A stretch of 64,000 nucleotides of DNA from Leptolyngbya iicbica LK (GTDB lineage: Bacteria > Cyanobacteriota > Cyanobacteriia > Phormidesmidales > Phormidesmidaceae), in NCBI RefSeq assembly GCF_004212215.1, contig NZ_QVFV01000002.1:784911-848910 (forward strand), in the 5' to 3' direction. Positions 62,829 to 64,000 of this stretch are shown one piece after another. Each line of letters opens with the position of its first letter. Positions within the stretch are counted from its first letter, which is position 1. The notes beneath the pieces are model-generated. The model was not told the DNA's origin and searched no databases. It worked only from the letters and a program-made list of their open reading frames with translations. The position numbers and the translations under genes were made by a program.

Positions 62829-63824
62829 ATGGCGACAGTAGTGAATCCGAAGCCATTAGGAGCTTCCAGCGTTCAAGAACCGCTGGATTTATCCCTCGTA
62901 ATACCGATCTATAACGAATACGAGAGTATCCCCCGGCTCCTAAAAGTCATCTCTGAAGTCATGGAACCGCTGGACTATACCTACGAAGTCATCTGCGTAG
63001 ACGATGGCTCCACCGACGGCTCAGTAGACGTGCTCAAACAGCACGCTGAAATCTATCCTTATTTATCGGTGCTGTTACTCCGGCGCAACTACGGACAAAC
63101 GGCAGCCATGGCGGCAGGCTTTGACTATGCCAGGGGGCAAGTCGTGATCACGTTGGATGGCGACTTACAGAACGATCCCGCCGACATCCCCATGCTGATG
63201 GATAAGCTGAACGAAGGCTACGACCTTGTCAGCGGCTGGCGCAAACGGCGACAAGACCACCAACTCACCCGGCTATTACCTTCAAAAATTGCCAATTGGC
63301 TGATCGGTCGAGTCACTGGCGTTTCCATTCATGATTACGGCTGCTCGCTCAAGGCGTATCGCACCGAACTGGTGCGCGACATGAATCTGTATGGCGAGTT
63401 GCACCGCTTTTTGCCGGCCTTAGCCTTTATCGAGGGAGCCCGGATTACGGAAGTGCCCGTCAATCACTACGCTCGGCAGTTTGGATCTAGCAAGTATGGC
63501 CTGGGACGCACCTTTCGTGTGGTGATGGACTTGCTGACCGTTTACTTTATGAAGCGGTTTCTCACTAAACCAATGTATGTGTTTGGCCTAATGGGTCTGC
63601 TGTCGATGCTGGCAGGCACTTTACTAGGGGGCTACTTAACATTTCTGAAAGTGGGGTTGGGGCAGTCGATTGGTGATCGCCCGTTGCTGATTCTCGCGAT
63701 CGTCCTACTGCTCGGGGGGATTCAGCTGTTCTGCTTTGGACTGCTCGCAGAACTATTAATGAGAACGTATCACGAGTCCCAAGGTCGCCCAATCTACCGA
63801 GTCCGAGAGGTTTTGAGGCGTTAG
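62829..63824 (+). CDS. GT2 family membrane glycosyltransferase (DPM1/GtrB-like)
   Basis: The 331-residue protein from ATG 62829 (GTG 62808 is an alternative) begins with a GT-A fold: LSLVIPIYNEYESIPRLLKVI, the nucleotide-sugar Asp cluster CVDDGSTDGS, and TLDGDLQNDPADIP with the DxD-like DGD. The C-terminal hydrophobic pair (about 240-265 and 275-310) places it in the membrane like polyprenyl-phosphate glycosyltransferases (DPM1/GtrB). These transfer glucose or mannose to undecaprenyl phosphate for later use by membrane enzymes, which could include a GT39 such as that at 42796-44409, though a direct link is not shown. The sugar is unknown. Confidence 0.87.
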   Translation: MATVVNPKPLGASSVQEPLDLSLVIPIYNEYESIPRLLKVISEVMEPLDYTYEVICVDDGSTDGSVDVLKQHAEIYPYLSVLLLRRNYGQTAAMAAGFDYARGQVVITLDGDLQNDPADIPMLMDKLNEGYDLVSGWRKRRQDHQLTRLLPSKIANWLIGRVTGVSIHDYGCSLKAYRTELVRDMNLYGELHRFLPALAFIEGARITEVPVNHYARQFGSSKYGLGRTFRVVMDLLTVYFMKRFLTKPMYVFGLMGLLSMLAGTLLGGYLTFLKVGLGQSIGDRPLLILAIVLLLGGIQLFCFGLLAELLMRTYHESQGRPIYRVREVLRR

Positions 63825-63838
63825 CGTAAAAGCCCGAC

Positions 63839-63867
63839 TTGCATTTCTGTAAACTTCTGTGTATATT
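63839..63867 (+). promoter_or_regulatory. psbA promoter
   Basis: TTGCAT (63839-63844) and TATATT (63862-63867) are 17 nt apart, about 60 nt upstream of the psbA ATG. The spacing and sequence suit a strong sigma70-type promoter, as expected for the D1 gene. The leader is short and AT-rich. Confidence 0.65.
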
Positions 63868-63928
63868 TTAGTTGTGGCTGTTAATAAACAGACACACATT
63901 CACTTGTTGAATTTCGGAATTATTCATC

Positions 63929-64000
63929 ATGACAACTACCTTACAGCAGCGCCAAAGCGCTAGCTTGTGGGAACAGTTCTGTCAGTGGGTGACCAGCACC
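63929..64000 (+). CDS. psbA: Photosystem II D1 protein (partial, cut by window end)
   Basis: The first 24 codons encode [20 protein letters not shown] followed by VTST, the nearly invariant D1 N-terminus. D1 is the photosystem II reaction-centre subunit that binds the Mn cluster, P680 and QB. It is the most rapidly turned-over thylakoid protein, and cyanobacteria carry several psbA copies for different light. Position 8 of the peptide is R and position 9 is Q here. Which psbA copy this is cannot be decided from 24 codons. Confidence 0.95.
   Translation, partial: MTTTLQQRQSASLWEQFCQWVTST

Noticed and set aside
1..64000. CRISPR arrays, prophage or a conserved multi-gene defence island
   Set aside because: No regularly spaced direct repeats, no cas, integrase or structural phage genes were seen. 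The nuclease-like gene at 61578 is alone.

Overview
The window is cyanobacterial chromosome. The octamer GCGATCGC (HIP1) recurs throughout, and the gene set is that of an oxygenic phototroph: plastocyanin, the flavodiiron protein Flv3, the Calvin-cycle switch CP12, phycocyanobilin synthase PcyA, ADP-glucose pyrophosphorylase, sigma factor SigF, and the first 24 codons of psbA at the right edge. Moderately high GC, many dispersed intergenic palindromes and several cyanobacteria-specific families (DUF6464, DUF1823, DUF2949, CAAD) fit a filamentous Leptolyngbya-like lineage, but the genus cannot be fixed from this sequence.

Layout. 1-12.4 kb: YtxH-like/DUF948 pair, TPM-domain membrane protein, glutathionyl-hydroquinone reductase, an AT-rich orphan gene, a NYN-LOTUS protein, a large PlsY-like/dikinase fusion, an Asp/Glu racemase, a tandem class III nucleotide cyclase, HisIE and a ParA-like pseudo-ATPase. 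12.4-27.3 kb: a compound repeat, then membrane proteins, plastocyanin, a pentapeptide-repeat membrane protein, serine/alanine-glyoxylate aminotransferase, PspA, a degenerate LytM protein, a Deg protease, a GNAT enzyme, ComFB, a gene-poor kilobase, a CPBP protease and a sugar transporter. 27.8-39.3 kb: tRNA-Ile(CAU), SRPBCC, a cupin-OsmC couple, a 42-residue membrane protein, DUF1823, a FIST sensor, CP12, flv3, an MnmC-like methyltransferase, a lipoprotein and a HyuA-like protein. 39.4-51.7 kb: two DUF2949 paralogues around S-formylglutathione hydrolase, pyrC, a GT39 glycosyltransferase, sigF, an IS1 remnant, a cyclic-nucleotide-gated MscS channel, glgC, a phospholipase D relic and gmk. 51.9-64 kb: pcyA, a TPR protein, RidA, htpG, valS with a membrane CAAD insertion, a zinc-ribbon/HsdR-N nuclease-like protein, a GT2 glycosyltransferase and psbA.

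Most genes stand alone, as is usual in cyanobacteria; the clearest coupling is the ATGA overlap of the cupin and OsmC genes. The main themes are photosynthetic electron safety and carbon control (petE, flv3, CP12, glgC), tetrapyrrole and protein quality control (pcyA, deg, htpG, pspA) and nucleotide second-messenger signalling (tandem cyclase, CNBD-MscS channel, ComFB).

No CRISPR array, phage or complete insertion sequence was recognised. Mobile DNA is present as a degenerate IS1-family copy, a 155-bp MITE-like element inserted inside a member of a ~108-bp dispersed repeat family, a palindrome inserted in frame in a methyltransferase gene, and other inverted repeats. The best candidates for undescribed biology are the PlsY-like/dikinase fusion (4983-7970) and the stand-alone zinc-ribbon/HsdR-N protein (61578-62504).
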